Source: CAWIHA01 sp963835855
Lineage (GTDB): Bacteria; Acidobacteriota; Terriglobia; Bryobacterales; Bryobacteraceae
Direction of reading: 5' to 3'
NCBI GenBank assembly: GCA_963835855.1
Contig: CAWIHA010000021.1
Span: 62,001 to 126,000, forward strand
Length of the DNA: 64,000 nucleotides
The stretch's first letter is position 1; every line of letters begins with the position of its first letter. The translations under genes were made by a program, and so were the position numbers. Shown one piece after another: positions 8,389 to 16,659 of the stretch. Below the pieces are notes generated by a model, which was given only the letters and a program-made list of their open reading frames with translations, was not told the DNA's origin and made no database searches.

Positions 8389-9547
8389 ATTCCGCGTTTT
8401 GCCGCGGCTCCTCCGTGACCACCACCTCGGCCGGCTGTTCGTGGAAGATCGGCAGGTATAAGACGGCGAAACGGAAGGCAATCAATCCCACGACCACCAC
8501 GCTCATCGTCACCGCGATTTCCGACCATGAGGGGAAGTATCGCGCCCCCGAAGTAGCCTCTAGGGCCGTCGTCGATACGTTCAGGCGGTTGACTAAAAAT
8601 CCACCCACCACCATTACGGACGAGGCAAACAGCGCCTGCGGATTGCTTCTGACCCTGGGCGCGGCAACCAGCAACACAGGCAGCGCCAGCAACGCAATTT
8701 CGAGCCAGAACATCCCGGTTTCGTAACTGCCCGGACCCGGGAACCGGAACGCTGCTCCGAGCGAGCCTCGCCAGGCCAGATCCGTGAAGCGCACCAGCAG
8801 GAAGATCCCGAGGAACACCGCCATTACTTTGGAAACGCCCTGGAGCAGATCGAACTCGAGCGCCCGGCCGAACGCGCGCGCGCTCATGCCGCTTTCGAAA
8901 ATCACCATCGCCAATCCCGCCCCGATTGCCGAGAGCCAGAACAGGACCGGCAGGAGAGGCGAGTACCAGAGCGGATCGAGCTTCGTCGGCAGGATCAGAT
9001 AGAGGCTGCCGAGCGAAGACTGGTGGAGGGTAGAAAGAAGGAAGCCGAGACCCACCAGCGGAACCACGATTCCCTTGACGGCCTTGACGGCTCCGTGCCA
9101 TTCGAGTCTCTCGAACAGCACGGGAGAGAACTCGAGCGCCAAAACCGTCGTGTATAGCATCACGCACCAGGCTACCTCGAACATCACCGAATGGGGGTTC
9201 CAAAAGACGATTGCGCGCCAGATGTTCCAGGGCCTGCCCAGATCGAACATCAGCGCACAGACCACCAGCACGTAACCGAGGAATGCCGTCAGCACAGTGG
9301 GCCGCACGATGGGGCGCAGCCGCTCCAGGTGCAGAATATAGACGGCGGTTGTGATGGCGAAGCCGCCCGCGGCCAATCCCACGCCGCACAGGATGTCGAA
9401 GCCAATCCACAAGCCCCAGGGAGAACGATCCGACAGATGGGTCGCGCTCCCCAGTCCCTGCGTGAAGCGAATCCAGGTTGCGTAGGCGCCCGCGGCGAGG
9501 ATTGCCAGCGCAACGGCACGCCAGAAGGCCGGGCGAATCCGTTTCAT
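8375..9547 (-). CDS. NrfD/HybB-like polytopic quinone-interacting membrane subunit
   Basis: A 390-residue integral membrane protein with about ten hydrophobic segments, of the NrfD/PsrC/HybB type, which exchanges electrons between menaquinone and an Fe-S partner. Recognisable stretches include DRSPWGLWIGFDILCGVGLAAGG near the N-terminus (given here only as landmark, residues about 40-62), FDLGRPWNIWRAIVFWNPHSVM and a GSYETGMFWLEI segment. The start MKRIRPAF at 9547 overlaps the Fe-S gene stop at 9544 (ATGA). The frame remains open far upstream, but that extension lies inside the Fe-S gene. Together with the Fe-S protein it makes a two-subunit quinol-oxidising or quinone-reducing module. Confidence 0.9.
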   Translation of the reverse strand: MKRIRPAFWRAVALAILAAGAYATWIRFTQGLGSATHLSDRSPWGLWIGFDILCGVGLAAGGFAITTAVYILHLERLRPIVRPTVLTAFLGYVLVVCALMFDLGRPWNIWRAIVFWNPHSVMFEVAWCVMLYTTVLALEFSPVLFERLEWHGAVKAVKGIVVPLVGLGFLLSTLHQSSLGSLYLILPTKLDPLWYSPLLPVLFWLSAIGAGLAMVIFESGMSARAFGRALEFDLLQGVSKVMAVFLGIFLLVRFTDLAWRGSLGAAFRFPGPGSYETGMFWLEIALLALPVLLVAAPRVRSNPQALFASSVMVVGGFLVNRLNVSTTALEATSGARYFPSWSEIAVTMSVVVVGLIAFRFAVLYLPIFHEQPAEVVVTEEPRQNAEYAQS

Positions 9548-10380
9548 TTCCGCTCTCGCCTCTGGGGGAGATCGCGCTTGGCCGTTTCCTGGTCTGCAAC
9601 GCCCCGCTTGCCGCCGCAGGCGCTGGCCGCGCAGCCCGTGCCGCTCCGGCCTTCGGCTCTGGCCACTTCCGCCTTCCGGTTCGTCAGCCACCACAGGCCT
9701 GCGAGCAGGAAACCGCCCGTGCCGACTAAAGGTGGGATTTTCGACAAGACCCGGAAGGTCAAGACCGGCAGAGGCTCGGACGGCAGATTGTCTGGCAGGC
9801 CCATTTGGGAGAAGGGAACCGGGGAAAGCATGATGACGGAGGTGCCGCCCGCGTCGTGTTCCCCGTAGATTTTGTGAACGTATCGGTTGGGCTCGGCCGC
9901 CAGGCGGGAACGCGCCTCCCGCAACAGTTGATCGCGTTCGCCGGCGATGGTGGCGCCGGTCGGGCAGGCCTCGGCGCATGCGTTCTGCCTGCCGCTGGCG
10001 AGCCGGTCGGCGCAGAAGTTGCACTTGCGCACGCGCGGTGTGAGCGAAGACCATTCGTAGCGCGGCACGCCGAAGGGGCAGGCCTGAACGCAGTAGCGGC
10101 AGCCGAGGCAGATCTCGGGGTTGTAAATCACCGGTCCGGCCGCGGTCTTGCGCAGCGCTCCGACCGGGCATACCGACGCGCAGGTCGGGTCCAGGCAGTG
10201 CATGCACAGCCGGCGGTAGTTGATCTCGCCCTCCTTGCCGGCCGTTTTCTTGATCACGGTGAACTGCTTGTCGGTGAGGTCCGGAGCGTCAGTTTCAGGC
10301 AGCGCATTCTTCTCGCGGCACGCGGCCATGCAGGAGCCGCAGCCAATGCAGATGGTTGCATCGAACAATAGAGCGCGCAT
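9544..10380 (-). CDS. HybA/DmsB-like four-cluster Fe-S protein with C-terminal anchor
   Basis: A 278-residue ferredoxin-like electron-transfer subunit. Four Cys groups are visible: CIGCGSCMAAC, CMHCLDPTCASVC, CLGCRYCVQAC and CNFC with CAEAC, which suits four 4Fe-4S clusters. A hydrophobic segment near residue 225-245 (VGTGGFLLAGLWWL) may anchor it, and the tail has an extra GCAASACGG. Unlike HybA it starts directly with MRALLFDATICIGCG, so no Tat signal is visible. This implies a cytoplasmic face unless an upstream start is used; the frame stays open to 10449 but the added residues carry no Tat motif. Its stop overlaps the NrfD-like gene, so they are a partner pair. Confidence 0.9.
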   Translation of the reverse strand: MRALLFDATICIGCGSCMAACREKNALPETDAPDLTDKQFTVIKKTAGKEGEINYRRLCMHCLDPTCASVCPVGALRKTAAGPVIYNPEICLGCRYCVQACPFGVPRYEWSSLTPRVRKCNFCADRLASGRQNACAEACPTGATIAGERDQLLREARSRLAAEPNRYVHKIYGEHDAGGTSVIMLSPVPFSQMGLPDNLPSEPLPVLTFRVLSKIPPLVGTGGFLLAGLWWLTNRKAEVARAEGRSGTGCAASACGGKRGVADQETAKRDLPQRRERK

Positions 10381-10405
10381 GAAAAATGACCCCCGGCTTA
10401 TTTCT

Positions 10406-11071
10406 CTAGGAACGGAAAAATCGCTTGGTCGCCTCGCGCCAGATTTCATCTGGCAATTCAGTGCCCACTTGCGGCGCTATGAGCCCGCCATCGAGGGCGG
10501 TCACTGCCGCCATCGGCGAGAGCGCCTGACGCAACTCAAGAATCGAGTCCTCCATCCACCGGCGGGCCAGCGATCCGTTCAACAGATTGCGGAAGCTGAC
10601 CTGGGTGTCCGGCGAAAAGATATCAAGAAGCCAGCCAGCCCCATAGGGGTCCTTGGAGATGACTTCAGGTGTCGCGAGCGCCTTATCGTTAATTGCGACG
10701 ATTTCACCTTCGGCCGGGGCCAGCATGGTGGCTTCCCCGTGCTCGGTGACCACCGTCCAACCCTTCTCGCCCTGGCGGAACCAGCGGCCGCGCTGGGGCA
10801 CGTCAACCCGTTGAATCCGCCCGAGAAGGCTGGCTGCGAACTCATCCAAACCGATCCGCACCCGGCCGTTGCCTGCATCCAGAGCCCAGGTATGCCCGGG
10901 ATGATAGGCCAGCGCTTCCGGAAGCGCGACACCGGCGACGATTGGAACGGAACTCGTCGCCTTTTGAGCAGCTTCGGGCTTCGCCACCCGGAACTTGTAC
11001 CTCTCGCGATGCAGCAGGACATCGACCATAATGAACGCAACGAAAGTTGCCAGAACCAGCAGAGCTACCAT
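10406..11071 (-). CDS. membrane-anchored GcvH-like protein lacking the lipoyl lysine
   Basis: A 221-residue protein: N-terminal TM helix (1-20), short linker, then a domain that aligns without gaps to glycine cleavage H protein (GRIQRVDVPQRGR...GEIVAIND...PYGAGWLLDI). At the position of the lipoylated Lys it has H111 (codon 10739-10741, in TEHGEATM), so it cannot be lipoylated in the usual way. The start at 11071 has an ideal SD (GGAGGT). It is the first gene of the leftward operon, ahead of the Fe-S and NrfD-like subunits, so a structural or assembly role in that complex is more likely than glycine cleavage. No GcvT or GcvP is nearby. Confidence 0.85.
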   Translation of the reverse strand: MVALLVLATFVAFIMVDVLLHRERYKFRVAKPEAAQKATSSVPIVAGVALPEALAYHPGHTWALDAGNGRVRIGLDEFAASLLGRIQRVDVPQRGRWFRQGEKGWTVVTEHGEATMLAPAEGEIVAINDKALATPEVISKDPYGAGWLLDIFSPDTQVSFRNLLNGSLARRWMEDSILELRQALSPMAAVTALDGGLIAPQVGTELPDEIWREATKRFFRS

Positions 11072-11244
11072 TTTAACACCTCCATACCCGCAACACCGTA
11101 AGTGCACTTCGAAGCCCGTGCCAGCGATGGTCCGTTGTGCTTCGTGCAACATGCCTATTTGTATGGAGATGGCCTGTTGCAACTATCCACGCGGAGATTT
11201 CCGAGTTTTGCGTCGTGATTGCGATATGCAATACCAACTCTGCG

Positions 11245-11273
11245 ATCATAACCACAATCGCTTACGAACACAA
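11245..11273 (-). promoter_or_regulatory. candidate sigma-70 promoter for the leftward operon
   Basis: Read on the minus strand: TTGTGT (11268-11273), 17-bp spacer, TATGAT (11245-11250). The -10 matches 5 of 6 and the -35 3 of 6. Initiation would fall near 11238, leaving a leader of about 165 nt before the GcvH-like start. The leader contains TGGCACG (11117-11123, minus), a perfect -24 half of a sigma-54 site but without GC at the right -12 spacing. Confidence 0.4.
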
Positions 11274-11440
11274 GGCAAAGGGCGTATATTGAAAAATTAA
11301 GCTGGTTGTTGCCGGATTCTGCGGTTTGCGGCTTGCTGGCCGCGCCTGGGTCACCCGAGTGCAGCAGAGGAGTGTTGCGAATTGTTCAGCGTGGGGCAAA
11401 TAGCACATTGAAATCTGGAACTCCGTTAACTTGTTTGTCC

Positions 11441-11469
11441 TTGACAGTATAAAACCGCAGCATTAGCAT
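11441..11469 (+). promoter_or_regulatory. sigma-70 promoter of the Rieske/cytochrome b operon
   Basis: TTGACA (11441-11446), exactly 17 bp, TAGCAT (11464-11469). The -35 is perfect and the -10 matches 4 of 6. Predicted initiation near 11476 gives a leader of only about 10 nt before the ATG at 11487, so translation may start with little or no SD. The 415-bp divergent region 11072-11486 otherwise holds the leftward promoter and no gene. Confidence 0.65.
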
Positions 11470-11486
11470 AACGTGAACGGGCCTTT

Positions 11487-11918
11487 ATGCTAGAGGATCG
11501 GCGTAGCGTGATTCGCTGGCTTTTGGGCGGCGGCTTTACCGCTTCCCTGGCCTCCTTCCTGTATCCGGTGTTTCAGTTCATGAACCCTCCGGCCGTGCCG
11601 GAGGCCTCGGTCAATGAGGTTTCGGGCGGGAAGGTGCAGGATCTGAAGCCGAACAGCGGCAAGATCGTCAAGTTCGGCAGCCGGCCAGTGCTGCTGATCC
11701 GCATCGATGAGACCGAGTGGCGCGCCTTCTCAGCCGTGTGCACGCACCTGAACTGCACCGTTCAATACCAGGAGCAGCGCCGCCAGATCTGGTGCGCGTG
11801 CCATAACGGGCTCTACGACCTAAATGGCGCGGTGATATCCGGGCCGCCGCCAAAGGCCCTCGAGGAGTATGTGACGCACGTCCGCGGCGATGAAGTAATC
11901 ATCTCGCGCCGCGCCTAG
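11487..11918 (+). CDS. qcrA: Rieske 2Fe-2S protein of a cytochrome bc complex
   Basis: A 143-residue Rieske subunit. The N-terminal helix (about 12-30, LLGGGFTASLASFLYPVF) anchors it in the membrane, and the 2Fe-2S site is CTHLNC...CACHNG, with the two Cys/His pairs of Rieske centres. Asn replaces the usual Gly in the first box (CTHLGC), and CACHNG replaces CPCHGS. The disulfide Cys in each box are both present, as in bc1/b6f proteins. It transfers electrons from quinol to cytochrome c. First gene of the rightward operon; cytochrome b follows after a 143-bp gap that holds a repeat. Confidence 0.93.
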   Translation: MLEDRRSVIRWLLGGGFTASLASFLYPVFQFMNPPAVPEASVNEVSGGKVQDLKPNSGKIVKFGSRPVLLIRIDETEWRAFSAVCTHLNCTVQYQEQRRQIWCACHNGLYDLNGAVISGPPPKALEEYVTHVRGDEVIISRRA

Positions 11919-12048
11919 GAGCTTGTTGAAGAACTTTTTTCGAAACTTCTTTGCTCTACCGCACAGGCTGAATGTTTGTGCCACGTCCCGAGCTTGGGAC
12001 CTTGGCGGCACAGACCCTCCGTCTGCACCGTGGTTTTTCAACCATTTC
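11919..12048. repeat. structured intergenic repeat (REP/MITE-like) between Rieske and cytochrome b genes
   Basis: Imperfect terminal inverted repeats GTTGAAGAAC (11925-11934) and GTTTTTCAAC (12033-12042) match at 9 of 10 positions. Internal stems are GTGCC/GGCAC (11978-11982, 12007-12011), GTCCC/GGGAC around AGCTT, and CAGAC-CCTCC-GTCTG (12011-12025). No coding frame fits. It looks like a short palindromic mobile repeat inserted between two operon genes. Copy number elsewhere cannot be judged here. Confidence 0.5.
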
Positions 12049-12061
12049 TCAGGGAGGGGCC

Positions 12062-13156
12062 GTGCTCACAACTGAAACCAAGAAGCGGGTGCTGGCTTGG
12101 CTGGAGGAACGCCTCGGCTTGAGCTCGATTCGCGAGTTTGTGGCCCACAAGACCGTGCCCGTGCATTCCGGCACCGTGTGGTATTACTTCGGCGGCATCA
12201 CGCTGTTCCTGTTCGTCATCCAGGTTCTGACCGGCATTCTGCTCCTGCTGTATTACCGGCCGACGGCGACGGAAGCTTACGAGAGCGTGCAGTTCATCAT
12301 GACGCGCGTCCAGTTCGGCTGGCTGGTGCGGTCGATCCATAGCTGGTCGGCCAACCTGATGATCTTCACCGCCTTCGTGCACATGTTCAGCGTCGTGTTT
12401 CTGCGCGGCTACCGCCGCCCGCGTGAGGTCACCTGGCTCAGCGGCATCGCACTGCTCGGCCTGGCGCTCGGCTTCGGCTTCAGCGGCTACCTGCTGCCGT
12501 GGAACACGATTTCCTACTTCGCCACGAAGGTGGGGACCGATATGGCGGCCAGCGTGCCCGTCATCGGCTCGGCGCTGGCGCGGTACCTGCGCGGCGGCGA
12601 CGACGTCGGCGGCGCTACGCTCACGCGCTTTTTCGGCTTCCATGTCGCCGTGCTGCCCGGCCTCATGACGCTTCTGCTTTTGATCCATCTCGGCTTGGTC
12701 CAGAAGCACGGCATGAGCTCGCCGCCGTGGCTGGAGAAGAAATTCAGGGCCTCGGGCGGGAGCGTGCCGCAGATGCAGTTCTTCCCGAACTTCTTCCTGC
12801 GCGAGCTGATGGCATGGTACGCGGCGCTGGGCGTGCTCGGGGCGCTGGCCGCGCTGTTCCCCTGGGAACTCGGCGAGAAGGCCGACCCGTTCGCCTCCGC
12901 GCCCGCCGGCATCCGGCCGGAGTGGTATTTCCTTGCGCCGTTCTACACGCTCAAGCTCATCCCCAGCCACGTCTGGTTTATGGAAGGCGAGCTGCTGGGG
13001 CTGATCGGCTTCGCGCTGCTGGCGGTGTGGTGGATTATGCTTCCGTTCTGGGCAACGAACCGCGAAGGCGCCGAGCGCACACGTCTGGTGACCGGCGCGG
13101 GAGTCGCGCTGCTGGCATACCTCATCACGTTCTCGCTACTGGGGTACCTCAGATGA
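12062..13156 (+). CDS. qcrB: cytochrome b of a quinol:cytochrome c oxidoreductase
   Basis: A 364-residue di-heme cytochrome b. Heme-ligating His pairs appear in SIHSWSANLMIFTAFVHM and in FFGFHVAVLPGL...LIHLGL. The quinol-oxidation motif PEWY is present in IRPEWYFLAPFY. It spans the N-terminal four-helix b-heme core plus the subunit IV-like part, so it resembles fused b6f/bc types. The start is GTG at 12062 with a strong SD (AGGGAGG, 12051-12057); the longer open frame upstream to 11972 covers the intergenic repeat and is rejected. It overlaps the nine-heme cytochrome gene by ATGA. Confidence 0.94.
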   Translation: MLTTETKKRVLAWLEERLGLSSIREFVAHKTVPVHSGTVWYYFGGITLFLFVIQVLTGILLLLYYRPTATEAYESVQFIMTRVQFGWLVRSIHSWSANLMIFTAFVHMFSVVFLRGYRRPREVTWLSGIALLGLALGFGFSGYLLPWNTISYFATKVGTDMAASVPVIGSALARYLRGGDDVGGATLTRFFGFHVAVLPGLMTLLLLIHLGLVQKHGMSSPPWLEKKFRASGGSVPQMQFFPNFFLRELMAWYAALGVLGALAALFPWELGEKADPFASAPAGIRPEWYFLAPFYTLKLIPSHVWFMEGELLGLIGFALLAVWWIMLPFWATNREGAERTRLVTGAGVALLAYLITFSLLGYLR

Positions 13157-14412
13157 CGCGGTTGCGCCTCGCTCTGGTGGTGCTCGCGCTGGCGGCGCCG
13201 CTCGCCGCTGCCCCGCCGAAAGATTCCTGCGTGGATTGCCACTCCGTGTTGGAAGGCCGTCTCCAGGCGCCGGTCGCCGCGTTTGCCAAGGACGTACATG
13301 CCATGCACGGCTTCAGTTGCGCCGACTGCCATGGCGGCGACCGCACCGCCGGCGACCCGGAGACCGCGATGAGCCGGGCGCACGGCTTCCTCGGCAAGCC
13401 CGCCCGCACGGCTGTTCCAAAGCTTTGCGCGCGCTGCCACAGTGACGCCAACCTGATCCACAGGTTCCGGCCGCAGCAGCGCGTCGATCAATACGTTCTC
13501 TATGAGACCAGCGTGCACGGGAAGCGCATGGCTGCGGGCGATGATGCGGCGGCCAATTGCGTCGATTGCCACGGCGTCCACGACATCCGCGAAGTCAAGG
13601 ACCCACTCTCGCCCGTGTACCCGCTGCGGCAGCCCGAAACCTGCGCGCGCTGCCACGCCAGCGCAGCGCATATGGCCAAGTACAAGATCCCGACGAACCA
13701 GTACGAGGACTACCTCAAGAGCGTGCACTGGGACGCTCTCTCGAAGCGGGGCGATCTGGCGGCTCCAACCTGCGCATCTTGCCACGGCAACCACGGCGCG
13801 ACGCCCCCGCAGGTAAGCTCCGTCGCCGAGGTGTGCGGCACCTGCCACGCGCTGATGGAAGACCTTTACAACCACAGCCCCCACCAGCCCGTCTTCGCGG
13901 CCATGGGCGAGGGTGGGTGCGTGGTCTGCCACGGCAACCACAATATTGCGATGCCTTCCCCGGCCATGCTGGCCGGGCCGAACGCAGTCTGCACGCAGTG
14001 CCACGACGCCGATTCAGCCGGCGGAAAAGCCGCGATCCAAATGGCAGGTCTCATCACCGGCTTGGACGGCGCCCTGAAGAACTCCGATGCGATCCTGCGG
14101 CGCGCCGCACGTTCCGGCATGGAAGTTTCCGAAGCCCTGCTCCGCCAACGGGAAGCGCAGGAGGATCTGGTGAAGGCGCGCGTCGCCGTGCATGCATTCA
14201 ACGTGGCCGCGGTAGCGAAGCCCGTCCAAGCGGGTCTTGCGGTCGCGGCCGGGACGCACCGCGCCGGCGAGGACGCTCTTCAGGAACGCAACAACCGCCG
14301 GGTGGGACTCGCGATCGCACTCGTCGCAATCTTGATCACGATGGCCGGGCTACGGCTGGCGCTTCGTGCAGTCGAGCGCGCGGGGCCGGCCGCCGCCGGC
14401 ATCAAGAGGTAA
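13153..14412 (+). CDS. nine-heme c-type cytochrome with C-terminal membrane anchor
   Basis: A 419-residue secreted multiheme cytochrome. A signal peptide (MTRLRLALVVLALAAPLAAA) is followed by nine CXXCH motifs: CVDCH, CADCH, CARCH, CVDCH, CARCH, CASCH, CGTCH, CVVCH and CTQCH. A helical, heme-free region follows and a TM helix near the C-terminus (VGLAIALVAILITMAGLRLAL) anchors it. The start at 13153 overlaps the cytochrome b stop (ATGA). In this operon it most likely replaces cytochrome c1 as electron acceptor of the Rieske/cytochrome b pair, as in the Cbc-type quinol complexes of metal-reducing bacteria. That comparison is inference. Confidence 0.92.
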   Translation: MTRLRLALVVLALAAPLAAAPPKDSCVDCHSVLEGRLQAPVAAFAKDVHAMHGFSCADCHGGDRTAGDPETAMSRAHGFLGKPARTAVPKLCARCHSDANLIHRFRPQQRVDQYVLYETSVHGKRMAAGDDAAANCVDCHGVHDIREVKDPLSPVYPLRQPETCARCHASAAHMAKYKIPTNQYEDYLKSVHWDALSKRGDLAAPTCASCHGNHGATPPQVSSVAEVCGTCHALMEDLYNHSPHQPVFAAMGEGGCVVCHGNHNIAMPSPAMLAGPNAVCTQCHDADSAGGKAAIQMAGLITGLDGALKNSDAILRRAARSGMEVSEALLRQREAQEDLVKARVAVHAFNVAAVAKPVQAGLAVAAGTHRAGEDALQERNNRRVGLAIALVAILITMAGLRLALRAVERAGPAAAGIKR

Positions 14413-14415
14413 AGT

Positions 14416-15519
14416 ATGTGGATGCTGTTCTTGCTCGTTCTGGGACTCGCTGGCGCGGGCCGCGCCGCGATGGTGACGCCGGCCAGCGCCGAGATCTGCG
14501 GCCGCTGCCACGCCGCCATTCACGACGCCTGGAAAGCCTCCGTGCACGCGCGCGCGATGGAAGACCGGCTGTTTCAAGACTCGCTCGATCTGGCCGTGCA
14601 GGATTTCGGCGGTGGCATCCGCAAGGTCTGCCTGAGTTGCCACGCGCCGGTGGCCGTGCGCATCGGCGACCTGGCCCTCGACCGCAAAGTAAGCTGGGAG
14701 GGCGTTACCTGCGATTACTGCCATTCGATTCAGAACGTGTCGCTGGCGGGCCTGAACCCGCGGGCCAAGGTCGAATTCACGCTGACGAAGCGCGGACCGC
14801 TCAAGGACGTGGATTCGAACGTCCACGGCACGGCGTATTCGGCGGTATTCACCTCCGCGCTCGCGTGCGTTTCCTGCCATGAGTACAAGACCGCCGCAGG
14901 CTTCCCGGTGCTGGCGACCTATACGGAGTGGAAGAACAGCCGCGCCGCCAGGGAAGGGCAGGACTGCCAGTCCTGCCACATGTACCAGGTGGCGGGCGCC
15001 GTGGTGGACCCGCGGGTCCGGCGCACGAAGGAAGCCGAAATCAATCTCCACCTGATGCCCGGCGGCCACTCGATCGACCAGCTGAACAAGGCGATCGGCG
15101 CGAAGCTGGCGGTATCCCATGAGGGCGGCCAACTGCGCGTCAGCGTGGAGGTGACTAACCGCGGCGCCGGGCATTCGGCACCCACCGGCTCGGCGCTGCG
15201 CCAGATCATCCTGGATGTGACCGCGGATGCTTACAACGGCCAGCACTACCGGGGCGAGCGCATCTACCGCCGCGTGGTCGCCGACGCCCAGGGCAAAGAG
15301 ATCGACCGCGAGCACGCCGCCTGGGTGAAGTCCGCTAAGGTGCTCTCCGATACGCGCCTGGCCCCGGACGAGAAGCGCACCGAGGCGTTCACGTTTCCGG
15401 TGCCCGAAGGCGTCGAATCGCAGGTGAAGGCGGCCTTCTGGTATTACTACTCGCCGATGGCGCGCACCGAGGCCCAGAAGCGCGTGACGTTTCTGACGTT
15501 ACAAAGATTGGTGAGGTAG
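14416..15519 (+). CDS. five-heme cytochrome c (c554-like)
   Basis: A 367-residue secreted cytochrome. A short signal peptide (MWMLFLLVLGLAGAGRA) precedes five CXXCH motifs: CGRCH, CLSCH, CDYCH, CVSCH and CQSCH, within about the first 200 residues. The C-terminal half is heme-free and beta-rich (HLMPGGHS, VEVTNRGAGHSAPTG), a layout seen in cytochrome c554-type and other multiheme proteins with a domain bearing extra His ligands. The gap to the nine-heme gene is 3 bp, so they are co-transcribed. Probable role: periplasmic electron carrier or terminal partner of the bc-type complex. No TM anchor is visible beyond the signal. Confidence 0.88.
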   Translation: MWMLFLLVLGLAGAGRAAMVTPASAEICGRCHAAIHDAWKASVHARAMEDRLFQDSLDLAVQDFGGGIRKVCLSCHAPVAVRIGDLALDRKVSWEGVTCDYCHSIQNVSLAGLNPRAKVEFTLTKRGPLKDVDSNVHGTAYSAVFTSALACVSCHEYKTAAGFPVLATYTEWKNSRAAREGQDCQSCHMYQVAGAVVDPRVRRTKEAEINLHLMPGGHSIDQLNKAIGAKLAVSHEGGQLRVSVEVTNRGAGHSAPTGSALRQIILDVTADAYNGQHYRGERIYRRVVADAQGKEIDREHAAWVKSAKVLSDTRLAPDEKRTEAFTFPVPEGVESQVKAAFWYYYSPMARTEAQKRVTFLTLQRLVR

Positions 15520-15648
15520 GGGCCGAAAAGTCTCCGCTCCGGACATCTTGGTTCGCCCCCTCCCTTGCGCCCGTGGCTCGCCTGCGCTTCTAGCTGGTGG
15601 CATACACGGAAGCCTTAAAAGCGCGTGACGTTTTTAGCGCCGAGAGGC

Positions 15649-16659
15649 TTAACCCGCGCGGCTGTATCGCAGATCCGTCAGGATGGCCGCAGGGCGAGAC
15701 TCGCAATCCACCTTGCGGAGGAAGCCGCGGCAGGGATCGTGCCGCGCCGCGCCCAGGTAAGCCACGGCCATGCCGCCGGTAATCAGCGGGTGCAGGATCA
15801 CCACTGGCAGGACGTACTTTTTCGACATCAGAAACGACTCGAGCACGCCGCGATTCGGCTTGCTGCGTGGCAGAGTTCCAGGCACCTGGGCGATGGCGAA
15901 AATCGACAAACCGAGATTCGGGTGGCGCCTGGAGTAATTTACCAGCGACTCGGCTATTTGTTTGGGAGTAGTAATGCCCGCGTCCGAAAAAAGGCTGCGG
16001 TGCGATGCGTGAGGATAATAAAAGTTGATAATGCTTCTAGAGAAATCCGCACAGTTATGAAATAAGAGGTTGAAGCGGGACTTGTTGGGCTTGGAATTGA
16101 GCGCCTCGATGAGCCGGTCGTCCTGCTCGGGAGTGGTTTGAATCTCGAGGCTGTAAATCTTCCGGTCATACGCGGCACCGATCAATGGAGTCCAGTCGCC
16201 GGGGAGCGCTTTCCCGTCCGCGGCTTCGGGCACGACCGCGGTGAGATGCCGGCGGCGGTAGCTATCGCGCAGCGCACCCACTAGCGCCGCATCCGCCCTG
16301 GCGGGTACTTCATCCGGCCGCTCAACGGCGTACAAGTAGGGAATCAAGGGAATGGCAATCCAATCGTAGCCGCCCACGCGGTGGTACCTGCCGATCACAA
16401 CGCCGGATTCGCCAGGTTCGCAGCGCCGGAGCAGCACCGGCGATGCCGCGCAAACGCGCGAAAGATAGACTACGGCGTGGCCGGTCGGATTCATGTGCCC
16501 AAACACGCCGAACGGCTCCTCCAGAAAAAGCGCAGCTTCCCCGCGAGCGGCATTGCCCCCGCTGAAAACGAGGGCCAATAAAATCGGTAACGCGGTTCGT
16601 CTCAATCCCTTTTTCCTACCCTTATCGGATGCGCTGCACGCCAAAGTGGTTGCCCGCAT
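15649..16659 (-). CDS. secreted papain-fold-like protein (DUF4105/Lnb-N-like)
   Basis: A 336-residue protein with an N-terminal hydrophobic segment (about 20-40, LPILLALVFSGGNAARGEA) consistent with export. FGHMNPTGHAVVYLSRV gives an early His and FNLLFHNCADFSRSII carries an NC(A)DF Cys, the arrangement seen in NlpC/P60-like and Lnb N-terminal (DUF4105) proteins. A hydrophobic stretch near the C-terminus (VLPVVILHPLITGGMAVAYLG) may be a second membrane segment. Hydrolase activity on peptidoglycan or lipoprotein is inference. It lies alone between the cytochrome operon (convergent) and a kinase gene (divergent). Confidence 0.6.
   Translation of the reverse strand: MRATTLACSASDKGRKKGLRRTALPILLALVFSGGNAARGEAALFLEEPFGVFGHMNPTGHAVVYLSRVCAASPVLLRRCEPGESGVVIGRYHRVGGYDWIAIPLIPYLYAVERPDEVPARADAALVGALRDSYRRRHLTAVVPEAADGKALPGDWTPLIGAAYDRKIYSLEIQTTPEQDDRLIEALNSKPNKSRFNLLFHNCADFSRSIINFYYPHASHRSLFSDAGITTPKQIAESLVNYSRRHPNLGLSIFAIAQVPGTLPRSKPNRGVLESFLMSKKYVLPVVILHPLITGGMAVAYLGAARHDPCRGFLRKVDCESRPAAILTDLRYSRAG

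Noticed and set aside
8375..10207. A single 610-residue protein covering the NrfD-like gene and the region upstream
   Set aside because: The first about 220 codons are the Fe-S gene read in another frame (Arg/Pro-rich, no domain). The NrfD-like start at 9547 has ATGA coupling to the Fe-S gene.
11072..11486. A sigma-54 promoter for the NtrC-type regulator
   Set aside because: I scanned both strands for GG-N10-GC. TGGCACG at 11117-11123 (minus) has no GC at -12, and plus-strand candidates at 11323-11336 and 11349-11362 match poorly at -24. Not strong enough to annotate.
12499..14412. An extended 637-residue version of the nine-heme cytochrome
   Set aside because: The extra N-terminal part overlaps cytochrome b in another frame. 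The start at 13153 gives a signal peptide and ATGA overlap.
13557..14882. A 441-residue Arg/Pro-rich frame across the cytochrome genes
   Set aside because: It is a frame-shifted shadow of two multiheme cytochromes; the real frames have signal peptides and CXXCH motifs.
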